Source: Cryobacterium sp. PAMC25264 (GTDB lineage Bacteria; Actinomycetota; Actinomycetes; Actinomycetales; Microbacteriaceae). From it: a stretch of 64,000 nucleotides of DNA. The stretch is taken from the NCBI RefSeq assembly GCF_019443325.1, contig NZ_CP080383.1, positions 4,000,971 to 4,064,970 on the forward strand, written 5' to 3'. Of the stretch, positions 25,121-33,778 are shown one piece after another (the stretch's first letter is position 1; each line of letters starts with the position of its first letter). The notes beneath the pieces are model-generated. The model was not told the DNA's origin, did no database searches, and saw nothing but the letters and a program-made list of their open reading frames with translations. The translations under genes were made by a program, and so were the position numbers.

Positions 25121-26068
25121 ATGTCGACGACTGACCAGACCCACGCACCCGTCGAGAAGGCGAAAGCCCCGCGGATGTCGCGCTACACCAGCGAGAAGAA
25201 GGCCGGCAAGTCCAACCAGGGCCTGCACACCAAGAAGTCGATCCTGCTCACGGTGATCATGGGCGCGCTGCTCATCTACAGCCTGCTGCCGCTGTTCTGG
25301 CTGTTCGTGAACTCCACCAAGACCCAGGCCGAGCTGCTCAGCTCGTTCGGACTCTGGTTCTCCGGCCCGAACGCGCTGTGGGACAATATCGTCGCCACGC
25401 TGACCTACAACGACGGCGTTTTTGTGCGCTGGTTCGGCAACACTCTGCTCTATGTCGTCGTCGGCGCCGGCGGAGCCACTTTCCTGGCCGCCCTCGGCGG
25501 TTACGGCCTGGCCAAGTTCAACTTCCCGGGTAAGAAGGCGGTTTTCGCGGTCGTCCTCGGCGCCGTCGCCATCCCCGGTACGGCCCTTGCGGTGCCGACC
25601 TTCCTCATGTTCAGCCAGATGGGCCTCACGAACACCCCGTGGGCGGTCATCCTGCCGTCGCTGATCAGCCCGTTCGGTCTCTACCTGATCTGGACCTACG
25701 CGCTCGACGCCGTGCCCACCGAGGTTCTCGAGGCCGCCCGAATGGATGGCGCGGGCGAGTTCCGCACCTTCTTCACCATCTCCCTCAAGCTGTTGGCCCC
25801 CGGCCTCGTCACGGTGCTGCTCTTCACGCTCGTGGCGACCTGGAACAACTACTTCCTGCCCCTTATCATGCTCAGCGAACCCACCTGGTACCCGCTCACC
25901 GTGGGGCTCAAGCAGTGGAGCGCGCAGGCCCAGACCGTGGGCGGTGACGTCATCTACAACCTCGTCATCACCGGGTCGCTGCTCACGATCGTTCCGATCA
26001 TCGTGGCGTTCCTGTTCCTGCAGCGCTACTGGCAGTCCGGACTCGCCTCCGGCAGCGTCAAGGCGTAA
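25121..26068 (+). CDS. Sugar ABC transporter permease (MalG/UgpE type)
   Basis: A 315-residue permease partner of the preceding gene, beginning one base after its stop with a strong ribosome binding site (AGGAAGGAGG). Six membrane segments follow a hydrophilic tail of about 45 residues. The EAA loop is LEAARMDGAGEFRTFFTISLKLLAPG. MalG-type proteins form the second half of the membrane pore. The long basic N-terminal tail is a little unusual but seen in actinobacterial relatives. Confidence 0.93.
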   Translation: MSTTDQTHAPVEKAKAPRMSRYTSEKKAGKSNQGLHTKKSILLTVIMGALLIYSLLPLFWLFVNSTKTQAELLSSFGLWFSGPNALWDNIVATLTYNDGVFVRWFGNTLLYVVVGAGGATFLAALGGYGLAKFNFPGKKAVFAVVLGAVAIPGTALAVPTFLMFSQMGLTNTPWAVILPSLISPFGLYLIWTYALDAVPTEVLEAARMDGAGEFRTFFTISLKLLAPGLVTVLLFTLVATWNNYFLPLIMLSEPTWYPLTVGLKQWSAQAQTVGGDVIYNLVITGSLLTIVPIIVAFLFLQRYWQSGLASGSVKA

Positions 26069-26180
26069 CCCCAGACTTCTCCGACCGCATCACCGCTTAC
26101 CCGCACCACCCGCTCCACCACCCGCACCATCCGTACCCGCATCACCGAACACCCATTTACAAGGAAGTGAAAGGCATCCC
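26069..26180 (+). other. C-rich, G-poor leader before the binding-protein gene
   Basis: The spacer between the permease and the binding-protein gene is made of CCGCACCACC-like stretches, strongly C-rich and poor in G up to about 26158. It ends in the ribosome binding site AAGGAAGTGAAAGG. Such composition resembles Rho-utilisation sites, but no function is shown. Confidence 0.35.
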
Positions 26181-27530
26181 ATGAAAGCAACACACAGCAC
26201 CCTGCGCCGCACCGCGGTCGCCGTGGCCACCGGCCTCGCCCTCAGCCTGTCCCTCGCCGCGTGCTCCGCGGCCGGCGGCGGCTCGGCCGAGACCGGCACC
26301 GCCGACGACATCGCCGCGGCGCTCAAGGAGAAGTCGACCATCACCGTTTGGGCCTGGGCCCCTGCGGTGGAAGACATCGCCAAGGCGTTCGAGAAGGAAA
26401 ACCCGAACGTGACAGTCAAGGTCGTCAACGCCGGAACCGGCAACGACCAGTACATCAAGCTGCAGAACGCGATCAAGGCAGGCTCCGGCGCTCCGGACGT
26501 CGCCCAGATCGAGTACTACGCCCTCCCGCAGTTCGCGCTCTCCGACGCACTGGCCGACCTTACCGACTTCGGGTTCGACCAGTACGCCTCCGAGTACACC
26601 GACAGCACCTGGGGTTCCGTCAACCTCGGCGACGGCATCTACGCGCTGCCGCAGGACTCCGGCCCCATGGCCATGTTCTACAACAAGGCCGTCTTCGACC
26701 AGTACGGCATCGAGGTGCCGACCACGTGGGACGAGTACGTCGCCGCCGCCGAGAAGCTGCACACCGCCAACCCGAACGCCTACATCACCAACGACACCGG
26801 CGACGCGGGCTTCACCACCAGCATGATCTGGCAGGCCGGCGGCCAGCCGTACACCACCAAGGACTCGACCGACGTCACGCTGAACCTGCAGGACGAGGGC
26901 TCGAAGAAGTTCGCCGACACCTGGAACCAGCTGCTCGACAACGACCTCCTCGCCCCCACCCCGAGCTGGAGCGACGAGTGGTACAAGGGCCTGGGCGACG
27001 GCACCATCGCCACCCTCAACATCGGCGCCTGGATGCCCGGCAACCTGGAGTCCGGCGTGCCGGAAGCCTCCGGTGACTGGCGTGTAGCGCCGCTGCCCAC
27101 CTACACGGCCGGCGTCACCGCCAGCGCCGAGAACGGTGGTGGTGGCGACGCCATCCTCAAGCAGAGCAAGAACAAGCTCGTTGCTGCCGGCTTCCTGCAG
27201 TACATGAACGAGGGCAAAGGCACCCAGATCTCCATCGACGCCGGCGGCTTCCCGTCCACCGTCGCCGACCTCGACTCCGACGAATTCCTCGGCTACGAGA
27301 GCGAGTACTTCGGCGGCCAGAAGATCAACGAGGTGCTCGTGCAGTCGGCCAAGGACGTTGTTCCCGGCTGGAGCTACCTGCCGTTCCAGGTCTACTCGAA
27401 CAGCATCTTCTCCGACACCGTCGGCCAGGCGTACGCCAGCAAGGGCGACATCAACGAGGGCCTGACCGCGTGGCAGAAGGCCACCGCCAGCTACGGCAAC
27501 GAGCAGGGCTTCACCGTCACCGAGAAGTAA
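26181..27530 (+). CDS. Sugar-binding lipoprotein of the ABC importer
   Basis: A 449-residue extracellular solute-binding protein (family 1). The signal peptide ends in the lipobox LSLAAC, with Cys28 as the lipidated residue, followed by a Gly/Ser linker. The mature part has the usual binding-protein fold (TITVWAWAPAVEDIAKAFEKENPNV, then the hinge APDVAQIEYYALPQF). Start ATG 26181 is the first that gives a signal peptide; the frame is open upstream without coding character. It captures the oligosaccharides for the permeases before it, most likely galacto- or arabino-oligosaccharides judging by the following glycosidases. Confidence 0.94.
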   Translation: MKATHSTLRRTAVAVATGLALSLSLAACSAAGGGSAETGTADDIAAALKEKSTITVWAWAPAVEDIAKAFEKENPNVTVKVVNAGTGNDQYIKLQNAIKAGSGAPDVAQIEYYALPQFALSDALADLTDFGFDQYASEYTDSTWGSVNLGDGIYALPQDSGPMAMFYNKAVFDQYGIEVPTTWDEYVAAAEKLHTANPNAYITNDTGDAGFTTSMIWQAGGQPYTTKDSTDVTLNLQDEGSKKFADTWNQLLDNDLLAPTPSWSDEWYKGLGDGTIATLNIGAWMPGNLESGVPEASGDWRVAPLPTYTAGVTASAENGGGGDAILKQSKNKLVAAGFLQYMNEGKGTQISIDAGGFPSTVADLDSDEFLGYESEYFGGQKINEVLVQSAKDVVPGWSYLPFQVYSNSIFSDTVGQAYASKGDINEGLTAWQKATASYGNEQGFTVTEK

Positions 27531-27550
27531 ACACCCGCACCACCACCGAA

Positions 27551-27580
27551 GGAGGGTGGGTCTAGGCAGACCCACCCTCC
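27551..27580 (+). terminator. Hairpin between binding-protein gene and glycosidases
   Basis: A perfect 13-bp stem, GGAGGGTGGGTCT/AGACCCACCCTCC, with loop AGGC and no T-tract. Such structures often protect the binding-protein mRNA or reduce read-through into the downstream genes. Confidence 0.75.
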
Positions 27581-27614
27581 TGCTGTACCTATCTACTTAA
27601 AGAGGATCTCTCCC

Positions 27615-29153
27615 GTGTTGCACGCCCGGCTCAGCATCTCCCGCGACGACGTGGTCGCCCCCGTCTCGCCCCGGCTCTTCGGCTCGTTTGTCGAGCACAT
27701 GGGCCGCGCCGTGTACACCGGGATCTACGAGCCCGGCCACCCCACCGCCGACGCGGACGGCTTCCGCCAGGACGTGCTCGACCTCGTGCGCGAGCTGAAC
27801 CCCAGCCTGATCCGCTACCCGGGCGGCAACTTCGTCTCCGGCTTCCGCTGGGAAGACAGCGTCGGCCCGCGCGAGGAACGCCCCACCCGGCTCGACGTGG
27901 CCTGGCACTCCGTGGAGACCAACGAGGTGGGCCTGCACGAATTCGCCGGCTGGGCCGAAAAAGCCAACGTCGAGGTGATGCAGGCCGTGAACCTGGGCAC
28001 GCGCGGCATCGCGGATGCCGCGGCCCTGCTCGAATACAGCAACCACCCGACCGGCACTGCTCTTAGCGACCAGCGCCGAGCCAACGGACAGACCGAGCCG
28101 TTCGGCATCCGGGTCTGGTGCCTGGGCAACGAGATGGACGGCCCGTGGCAGATCGGCCACAAGACCGCCGAGGAGTACGGCCGGCTCGCCGCCGAGACCG
28201 CCCGCGTGATGAAGTGGGTCGACCCCACCATCGAGCTCGTCGTGGCCGGCAGTTCCAACGCCGAGATGCCCACCTTCGGCAGCTGGGAGCGCACCGTGCT
28301 CGAGCACACCATCGAGCTCGTCGACCACATCTCGCTGCACGCGTACTACGAAGAGAAGCCCGGCGATCTGGGCAGCTTCCTCGCCTCCGGCGTGGGCCTG
28401 GACCGGTTCATCGGCGACGTCGCCGCGGTCATCGACGAGGTGGCCGTGAGCCAGGGCGTCGACCGGTTCATCGGCATCAGCGTCGACGAATGGAACGTCT
28501 GGTACCAAACCCGGTTCAACGAGGTCGACAAGGACCCCCTGTTCAGCGGCGAGTGGAACACGCATCCGCGTCTGATCGAAGACGAATACAACGTAAGCGA
28601 TGCCGTGGTGGTGGGCTCGCTGCTCATCGCGCTGCTGCGCAACAGCGACCGCGTCTCGATGGCCAACCTCGCCCAGCTCGTGAACGTGATCGCGCCCATC
28701 CGCTCCGAGCCGAACGGCCCGGCCTGGCGGCAGACCACCTTCTTCCCCTTCGCCCGCACCGCCGCCGCCGCACGCGGCGAGGTGCTGGCCGCCACGATCC
28801 ACTCCGACAGTTACGAGAGCGCCCAATACGGCACCGTCGACCTAGTGGATGCCGCGGTGACCGCCACCGACGACGAGATCGTGTTGTTCCTGGTCAACCG
28901 GTCCGCCAACGACCCGCTGACCCTCGAGGTGGACCTGGCCGGCGCCCCCGCCGGCTCGGTGCTCTCGGCCGAGAGCCTGTTCGCGCCGGAGGACGGCGAC
29001 CGATTCTCGACGAACGCCGTGGATCACCAGGACACCGTGCATCCGGTGCCGCTCACGGAGGTGACGCTCGCCGCCGACGGCGAGCTGGCCGCTGTTGTGC
29101 TGCCCGCGCTGTCGTGGTCCATCGTGCGCCTGGCCGCGAAGGCCACAGCATGA
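27615..29153 (+). CDS. Intracellular alpha-L-arabinofuranosidase, GH51
   Basis: A 512-residue enzyme without a signal peptide. It removes terminal alpha-L-arabinofuranose from arabino-oligosaccharides. GH51 signatures are LFGSFVEHMGRAVYTGIYEPGH and LIRYPGGNFVSGFRWEDSVGP. The acid/base Glu173 lies in LGNEMDGPW and the nucleophile Glu292 in SVDEWNVWY. A C-terminal beta domain follows from about residue 390. GTG 27615 follows AGAGGA at a good distance. The end overlaps the next gene by ATGA, so the glycosidases form an operon, probably co-transcribed with the importer past the hairpin. Confidence 0.94.
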   Translation: MLHARLSISRDDVVAPVSPRLFGSFVEHMGRAVYTGIYEPGHPTADADGFRQDVLDLVRELNPSLIRYPGGNFVSGFRWEDSVGPREERPTRLDVAWHSVETNEVGLHEFAGWAEKANVEVMQAVNLGTRGIADAAALLEYSNHPTGTALSDQRRANGQTEPFGIRVWCLGNEMDGPWQIGHKTAEEYGRLAAETARVMKWVDPTIELVVAGSSNAEMPTFGSWERTVLEHTIELVDHISLHAYYEEKPGDLGSFLASGVGLDRFIGDVAAVIDEVAVSQGVDRFIGISVDEWNVWYQTRFNEVDKDPLFSGEWNTHPRLIEDEYNVSDAVVVGSLLIALLRNSDRVSMANLAQLVNVIAPIRSEPNGPAWRQTTFFPFARTAAAARGEVLAATIHSDSYESAQYGTVDLVDAAVTATDDEIVLFLVNRSANDPLTLEVDLAGAPAGSVLSAESLFAPEDGDRFSTNAVDHQDTVHPVPLTEVTLAADGELAAVVLPALSWSIVRLAAKATA

Positions 29154-31360
29154 GCGCCGGCGTCTCGAACAGCGGAGTGGGCGCGACCGATCGTTGGTCG
29201 GGCGAGCGGGCACCTCACGAGGTCTCGACAAGCTCGACCACCGACGCGCCCCGCTGGGTGCGCTGGCCCGCGGCGCACACCCTCGCCGACGGCACCGAAA
29301 GCCTGCCCGCCGACGCCGCCCGCATCGGCTACGGCGCCGACTACAACCCCGAGCAGTGGCCCGAAGAGGTCTGGGCCGACGACATGCGCCTCATGCGCGA
29401 GGCCGGCGTCAACATCGTCTCCGTCGGCATCTTCTCCTGGGCGCTGCTGCAGCCCACGCCTGACAGCTGGGATTTCGGCTGGCTCGACCGTGCCATCGAC
29501 CTGCTGCACGCCAACGGCATCGCCGTGGACCTGGCCACCGCCACCGCCAGCCCGCCGCCGTGGCTCACCGAACTGCACCCCGAGGTGCTGCCGGTGAACC
29601 GCCTCGGCGAGACCATCTGGCCCGGCGGCCGCCAGCAGTGGCGCCCCACCTCGCCCGTCTTCCGTCGGTACGCGCTCGCGCTGGTCGAGAAAATGGCCGA
29701 GCGCTACGCCGACCACCCGGCCCTGTCGATGTGGCATATCAGCAACGAGCTCGGCTGCCACAACGTCTACGACTATTCGGATGACGCCGCGCGCGCCTTC
29801 CGCACGTGGCTCGAAGCCCGCTACGGCACACTCACCGAACTCAACCGGGCCTGGGGAACGGCGTTCTGGTCGCAGAACTACTCGTCCTGGAACCAAATTC
29901 TGCCGCCACGGCTGGCCGCGACACATCCCAACCCCACCCAGCAGCTCGACTTCGCCCGGTTCTCCAGCGACGCGCTCAAGGATTACCTTGTCGCCGAGCG
30001 GGAGATCCTGCGCCGGGCGACCCCGGAGGTGCCGATCACCACGAACTTCATGGTGATGGGCGAGACCCGCGGCATGGACTACGCCGACTGGGCCGCCGAG
30101 GTGGACCTGGTCTCCAACGACCACTACCTGCTCGTGGCCGACCCGACCGCGTTCGAAGAACTCTCCTTCTCGGCCAACCTCACCGGCCAGATTGCCGGGC
30201 GGGAACCGTGGTTCCTCATGGAGCACTCCACCAGCGCCGTCAACTGGCAGCCGGTGAACCAGGCCAAGACCCCGGGGCAACTGCGCCGCGACAGCCTGAC
30301 CCACCTGGCGCACGGCGCCGACGCGATCTGCTTCTTCCAGTGGCGCCAGTCCCTGGCCGGCGCCGAGAAGTTCCACTCCGCGATGCTGCCGCACGCGGGG
30401 GAGGACAGCTCGGTGTTCCGGAGCGTGTCCCGCTTCGGCGGCGAGCTCGGGCGGTTGGCCGAGGTGGCGGGCAGTCGCACGAAGCAGGCGCGCATCGGCA
30501 TCCTCTTCGACTGGGACTCCTGGTGGGCGTCCGAGCTCGACTCGCACCCCACCGAGCTGCTCCGCTACAAGGCCGAGGCCATGGCCTGGTACACCGCGGC
30601 GCTGGCCAACGGCCTGCAGGCCGACATCGTGCCGGCCCGCTCGGTGCTTAACGGCCAAGGGCTCTCCGGTTACGACCTGGTGATCGCGCCGATGCTCTAC
30701 ATCGTGCCGCAGCCGCTGGCGGATGCGCTGGCCGACTACACCCGTACCGGCGGCCACCTCGTGGTCGGCGTGTTCTCCGGCATCGCCGACGCCGACGACC
30801 ACATCCACCGCGGCGGCTACCCGGGCGCGTTCCGCGACCTGCTCGGCGTGCGCGCCGAGGAATTCGGCGGACTGCTCGCCGGCCAGACCGTGGCCCTGTC
30901 CGGCGACCTGCCGGCCGGCTCCACCGGATCGCTGCTCACCCACGACGTGTCTGTCGCCGCGGACGTCGACGTGCTCGCCCGCTTCGACGACGGCCCGTTC
31001 CCCGGCGTGCCCGCCATCACCGGCCGCACCGCGGGCGCCGGCCGCGCCAGCTTCGTCGCCACGGTGCCCGACCGCGCCGCGCTGGTGGCGCTCGTGGGCC
31101 GGTTCGCCACGGATGCCGGCATCCACTCCCCGTTGCCGGAGGAGGTGCACGGCACCGTGCAGCTCGCCGTGCGCCAGAGCGACACCCGGGAGTACCTCTT
31201 CTATATCAACCACTCGGCGCTGGCCGTGACCGTGCCCCTCGGCGCGGCCGACGGCGACGTCACCGCGGTGGACCTCGGCGGCAGCACCCTGGCCGCCGAT
31301 TCCCTCACGCTCCCGGCCACCGGCGTCGCCGTGCTGAGCCGAGCCCGAACGGAGACCTGA
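29150..31360 (+). CDS. Beta-galactosidase, GH42
   Basis: A 736-residue cytoplasmic enzyme that removes beta-linked galactose from short galactans. The GH42 core begins at about residue 60 with IGYGADYNPEQWPEEVW. The acid/base is Glu200 in HISNELGCHN and the nucleophile Glu358 in FLMEHSTSAVNWQ. The trimerisation and beta domains follow. The first 50 residues are not family-like, and part of them is encoded by a family B repeat (29221-29240), which reads VSTSST. The ATG overlaps the GH51 stop. A later true start is possible, but no better ribosome binding site is visible before the conserved core. Confidence 0.93.
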   Translation: MSAGVSNSGVGATDRWSGERAPHEVSTSSTTDAPRWVRWPAAHTLADGTESLPADAARIGYGADYNPEQWPEEVWADDMRLMREAGVNIVSVGIFSWALLQPTPDSWDFGWLDRAIDLLHANGIAVDLATATASPPPWLTELHPEVLPVNRLGETIWPGGRQQWRPTSPVFRRYALALVEKMAERYADHPALSMWHISNELGCHNVYDYSDDAARAFRTWLEARYGTLTELNRAWGTAFWSQNYSSWNQILPPRLAATHPNPTQQLDFARFSSDALKDYLVAEREILRRATPEVPITTNFMVMGETRGMDYADWAAEVDLVSNDHYLLVADPTAFEELSFSANLTGQIAGREPWFLMEHSTSAVNWQPVNQAKTPGQLRRDSLTHLAHGADAICFFQWRQSLAGAEKFHSAMLPHAGEDSSVFRSVSRFGGELGRLAEVAGSRTKQARIGILFDWDSWWASELDSHPTELLRYKAEAMAWYTAALANGLQADIVPARSVLNGQGLSGYDLVIAPMLYIVPQPLADALADYTRTGGHLVVGVFSGIADADDHIHRGGYPGAFRDLLGVRAEEFGGLLAGQTVALSGDLPAGSTGSLLTHDVSVAADVDVLARFDDGPFPGVPAITGRTAGAGRASFVATVPDRAALVALVGRFATDAGIHSPLPEEVHGTVQLAVRQSDTREYLFYINHSALAVTVPLGAADGDVTAVDLGGSTLAADSLTLPATGVAVLSRARTET
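29221..29240. repeat. Family B repeat inside the GH42 coding sequence
   Basis: GGTCTCGACAAGCTCGACCA, an exact core of a repeat that is otherwise intergenic, lies in frame near the 5' end of the GH42 gene. Confidence 0.85.
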
Positions 31361-31362
31361 TC

Positions 31363-33408
31363 ATGGGTGACCTCACTCTGTCCGCACCCGCGGCCCCGAC
31401 CCCGGGTGATTTTGCGATCGGTGACACGGACTTCCTCCTGAACGGGGAACCGTTCCGGATCCTGGCCGGCGCCATCCACTATTTCCGGGTGCACCCCGAT
31501 CATTGGGCCGACCGCATCCGCAAGGCGAAGCTGATGGGCCTGAACACCATCGAGACCTACGTGGCCTGGAACGCGCACTCGCCCGTGCGCGGCACCTTCA
31601 ATACCGTCGGGCAGCTCGACCTGGCCCGGTTCCTCGACCTGATCGCCGCCGAGGGCATGTACGCCATCGTGCGGCCCGGGCCGTTCATCTGCGCCGAGTG
31701 GGACAACGGGGGACTGCCCGGCTGGCTGTTCGCCGACCCCGCCGTGGGCGTGCGCCGCAACGAACCGCTCTACATGACGGCCGTCGCCGAGTATTTCGAC
31801 CGGCTGCTGCCCATCGTGGCGTCCCGGCAGATCGACCGCGGCGGGCCCGTGATCCTGGTGCAGATCGAGAACGAGTACGGCGCCTACGGCGACGACAAGG
31901 ACTACCTGCGCGCGCTCGTGGAGCTCAACCGAGCCGGCGGCATCACCGTGCCGCTCACCACGATCGACCAGCCCACCGACCAGATGCTCGACGACGGCAG
32001 CCTGCCCGAGCTGCACAAGACCGGCTCCTTCGGCTCCCGCGCCACCGAACGCCTGGCCGTGCTCCGCCGGCACCAACCCACGGGTCCGCTCATGTGCGCC
32101 GAGTTCTGGAACGGCTGGTTCGACCACTGGGGCGCGCACCACCACACCACCTCGGCGGAGGATTCCGCGCGCGAGCTGGACGACCTTCTCGCCACCGGCG
32201 CATCCGTGTCGCTCTACATGTTCACCGGCGGCACCAACTTCGGCTTCACCAACGGTGCCAACGACAAGGGCGTGTTCCAGCCCACCGTCACCTCCTACGA
32301 CTACGACGCCCCGCTGTCCGAGAGCGGCGAGGTCACGGCCAAGTACCTCGCCTTCCGTGAGGTGTTGACCCGGTATGCGCCGGTTGCCGCGGATGCCGCG
32401 CTGCCGCCGCTGCCCGAACCCGCGAACCACGCTCCGGCCTTCGACGTGGTGCTCGACGAATCCGTGTCGCTCTGGGACGCCCTGCCCGAGCTGGCTGACA
32501 CGAGTGCCGCCTGGGCCGCTGAGCTGCCCAGCATGGATGCGCTCGGCCAGTACACCGGGTTTGCCCTGTACCGCAGCCGGCTCACGCCCGGCACCCGGGT
32601 GCTCTCCTTCGGCGAGGTGCGCGACCGCGCGCAGGTTTTCGTCGACGGCACCGCCGTTGGTGTGCTGCAGCGCGACCACCACGACCGGTCGCTCAGCCTG
32701 CCGCCGGGGGACCGCCTCGACCTGCTCGTGGAGGACCAGGGCCGGGTCAACTACGGCCCCCGCATCGGCGAGGACAAGGGCCTGATCGGCCCGGCCGCCC
32801 TCGACGGCGTCGGTCTCGCCCACTGGCAGGTGCTTCCGCTCGACGTGGACGGGTTCGTGCGCTCCGGAAGCGCCCTCTTCGCCCCGCAGCACGGGCGCCA
32901 CGGTGTCACGACCGCCGTGTCATCGCATCACGCTCCGGCCGGCGCGGTCGACCTCGACCTCGACGTGGAACTCGACCTCGCCCTCAACCTCACCCCGACG
33001 CCGCGGCTGAGCTCCTCGGCGACACTGTCGGCGGCGACCACACCCGCGTCGGCCGCCACCGTGCCGATGTCGCTCGCGGCCTCGTCCGGGTCGACGCCGA
33101 CTCTGGCGCTGGTCCCGGAGGCCGAGGTTGCCGGATCGCTCAGCGGCCCGGCGTTCGCGCGCGGCCGATTCGGCGCCGAGCCCGGCGTCGACCTGTTCCT
33201 CAGCACCGCCGGATGGGGCAAGGGGCAGGCCTGGATCAACGGGTTCAACCTGGGCCGATTCTGGGACCGCGGCCCGCAGACCACGCTGTACGTGCCCGGC
33301 CCGGTGCTCCGGGCCGAGAACGAGCTGGTCATCCTGTGCCTGCACGGCACCGAGAACACCCGGATCAGCTTCGTGGCCCGCCCCGAGCTCGGCCACACCG
33401 ACTTGTAG
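31363..33408 (+). CDS. Beta-galactosidase, GH35
   Basis: A 681-residue enzyme without a signal peptide, acting on terminal beta-1,3/1,6-galactose. The GH35 core shows ILAGAIHYFRVHPDHWADRI, RPGPFICAEWDNGGLPGWL, the acid/base Glu171 in QIENEYGAYG and the nucleophile Glu247 in CAEFWNGWFDHWG. C-terminal jelly-roll domains end in GKGQAWINGFNLGRFW. Between them, at about residues 525-590, lies a low-complexity Ala/Ser/Thr/Leu stretch (for example DLDLDVELDLALNL) that looks inserted. The gene starts two bases after the GH42 stop and ends the operon. Confidence 0.94.
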   Translation: MGDLTLSAPAAPTPGDFAIGDTDFLLNGEPFRILAGAIHYFRVHPDHWADRIRKAKLMGLNTIETYVAWNAHSPVRGTFNTVGQLDLARFLDLIAAEGMYAIVRPGPFICAEWDNGGLPGWLFADPAVGVRRNEPLYMTAVAEYFDRLLPIVASRQIDRGGPVILVQIENEYGAYGDDKDYLRALVELNRAGGITVPLTTIDQPTDQMLDDGSLPELHKTGSFGSRATERLAVLRRHQPTGPLMCAEFWNGWFDHWGAHHHTTSAEDSARELDDLLATGASVSLYMFTGGTNFGFTNGANDKGVFQPTVTSYDYDAPLSESGEVTAKYLAFREVLTRYAPVAADAALPPLPEPANHAPAFDVVLDESVSLWDALPELADTSAAWAAELPSMDALGQYTGFALYRSRLTPGTRVLSFGEVRDRAQVFVDGTAVGVLQRDHHDRSLSLPPGDRLDLLVEDQGRVNYGPRIGEDKGLIGPAALDGVGLAHWQVLPLDVDGFVRSGSALFAPQHGRHGVTTAVSSHHAPAGAVDLDLDVELDLALNLTPTPRLSSSATLSAATTPASAATVPMSLAASSGSTPTLALVPEAEVAGSLSGPAFARGRFGAEPGVDLFLSTAGWGKGQAWINGFNLGRFWDRGPQTTLYVPGPVLRAENELVILCLHGTENTRISFVARPELGHTDL

Positions 33409-33422
33409 GGGACACCTCACCG

Positions 33423-33704
33423 GGTCTCGACGGGCTCGACCGACGTGTGGGTCGCGCCCGTCCCGCTGGTTGAGCTTGTCGAAACCTGGTGACCAGTCTC
33501 GCTGGTCGAGCTTGTCGAAACCTCGTGACCAGTCTCGGTGGTCGAGCTTGTGGAGCTGTGGGGGCGCTTCGCGCCCGGTTGGTCGGCGGAAGCGCACTTC
33601 CTTAGGAGACCTCGTGGCGTGCCTCGAGTTCCGCTCACCGGGTCTCGACGGGCTCGACCGACGTGTGGGTCGTTCCCGTCTCGGTGGTTGAGCTTGTCGA
33701 AACC
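33423..33704. repeat. Family B repeat cluster
   Basis: The 370-bp gap between convergent glycosidase genes holds cores at 33423-33442, 33467-33486, 33503-33522, a truncated one at 33539-33556, and more at 33641-33660 and 33685-33704. Several have GTCGAAACC instead of GTCGAGACC. No gene is seen. Confidence 0.85.
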
Positions 33705-33730
33705 AGTGGGAGCTGTGGCCCGCGCGCGCG

Positions 33731-33769
33731 GGAGGGGGCAGGCCGCGTGGTGCGCGACCTGCCCCCTCC
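33731..33769. terminator. Bidirectional terminator hairpin
   Basis: A perfect 12-bp stem, GGAGGGGGCAGG/CCTGCCCCCTCC, with a 15-base loop lies between the GH35 gene and the convergent GH30 gene, ten bases beyond the latter's stop. Confidence 0.75.
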
Positions 33770-33778
33770 GTTCGTGCG

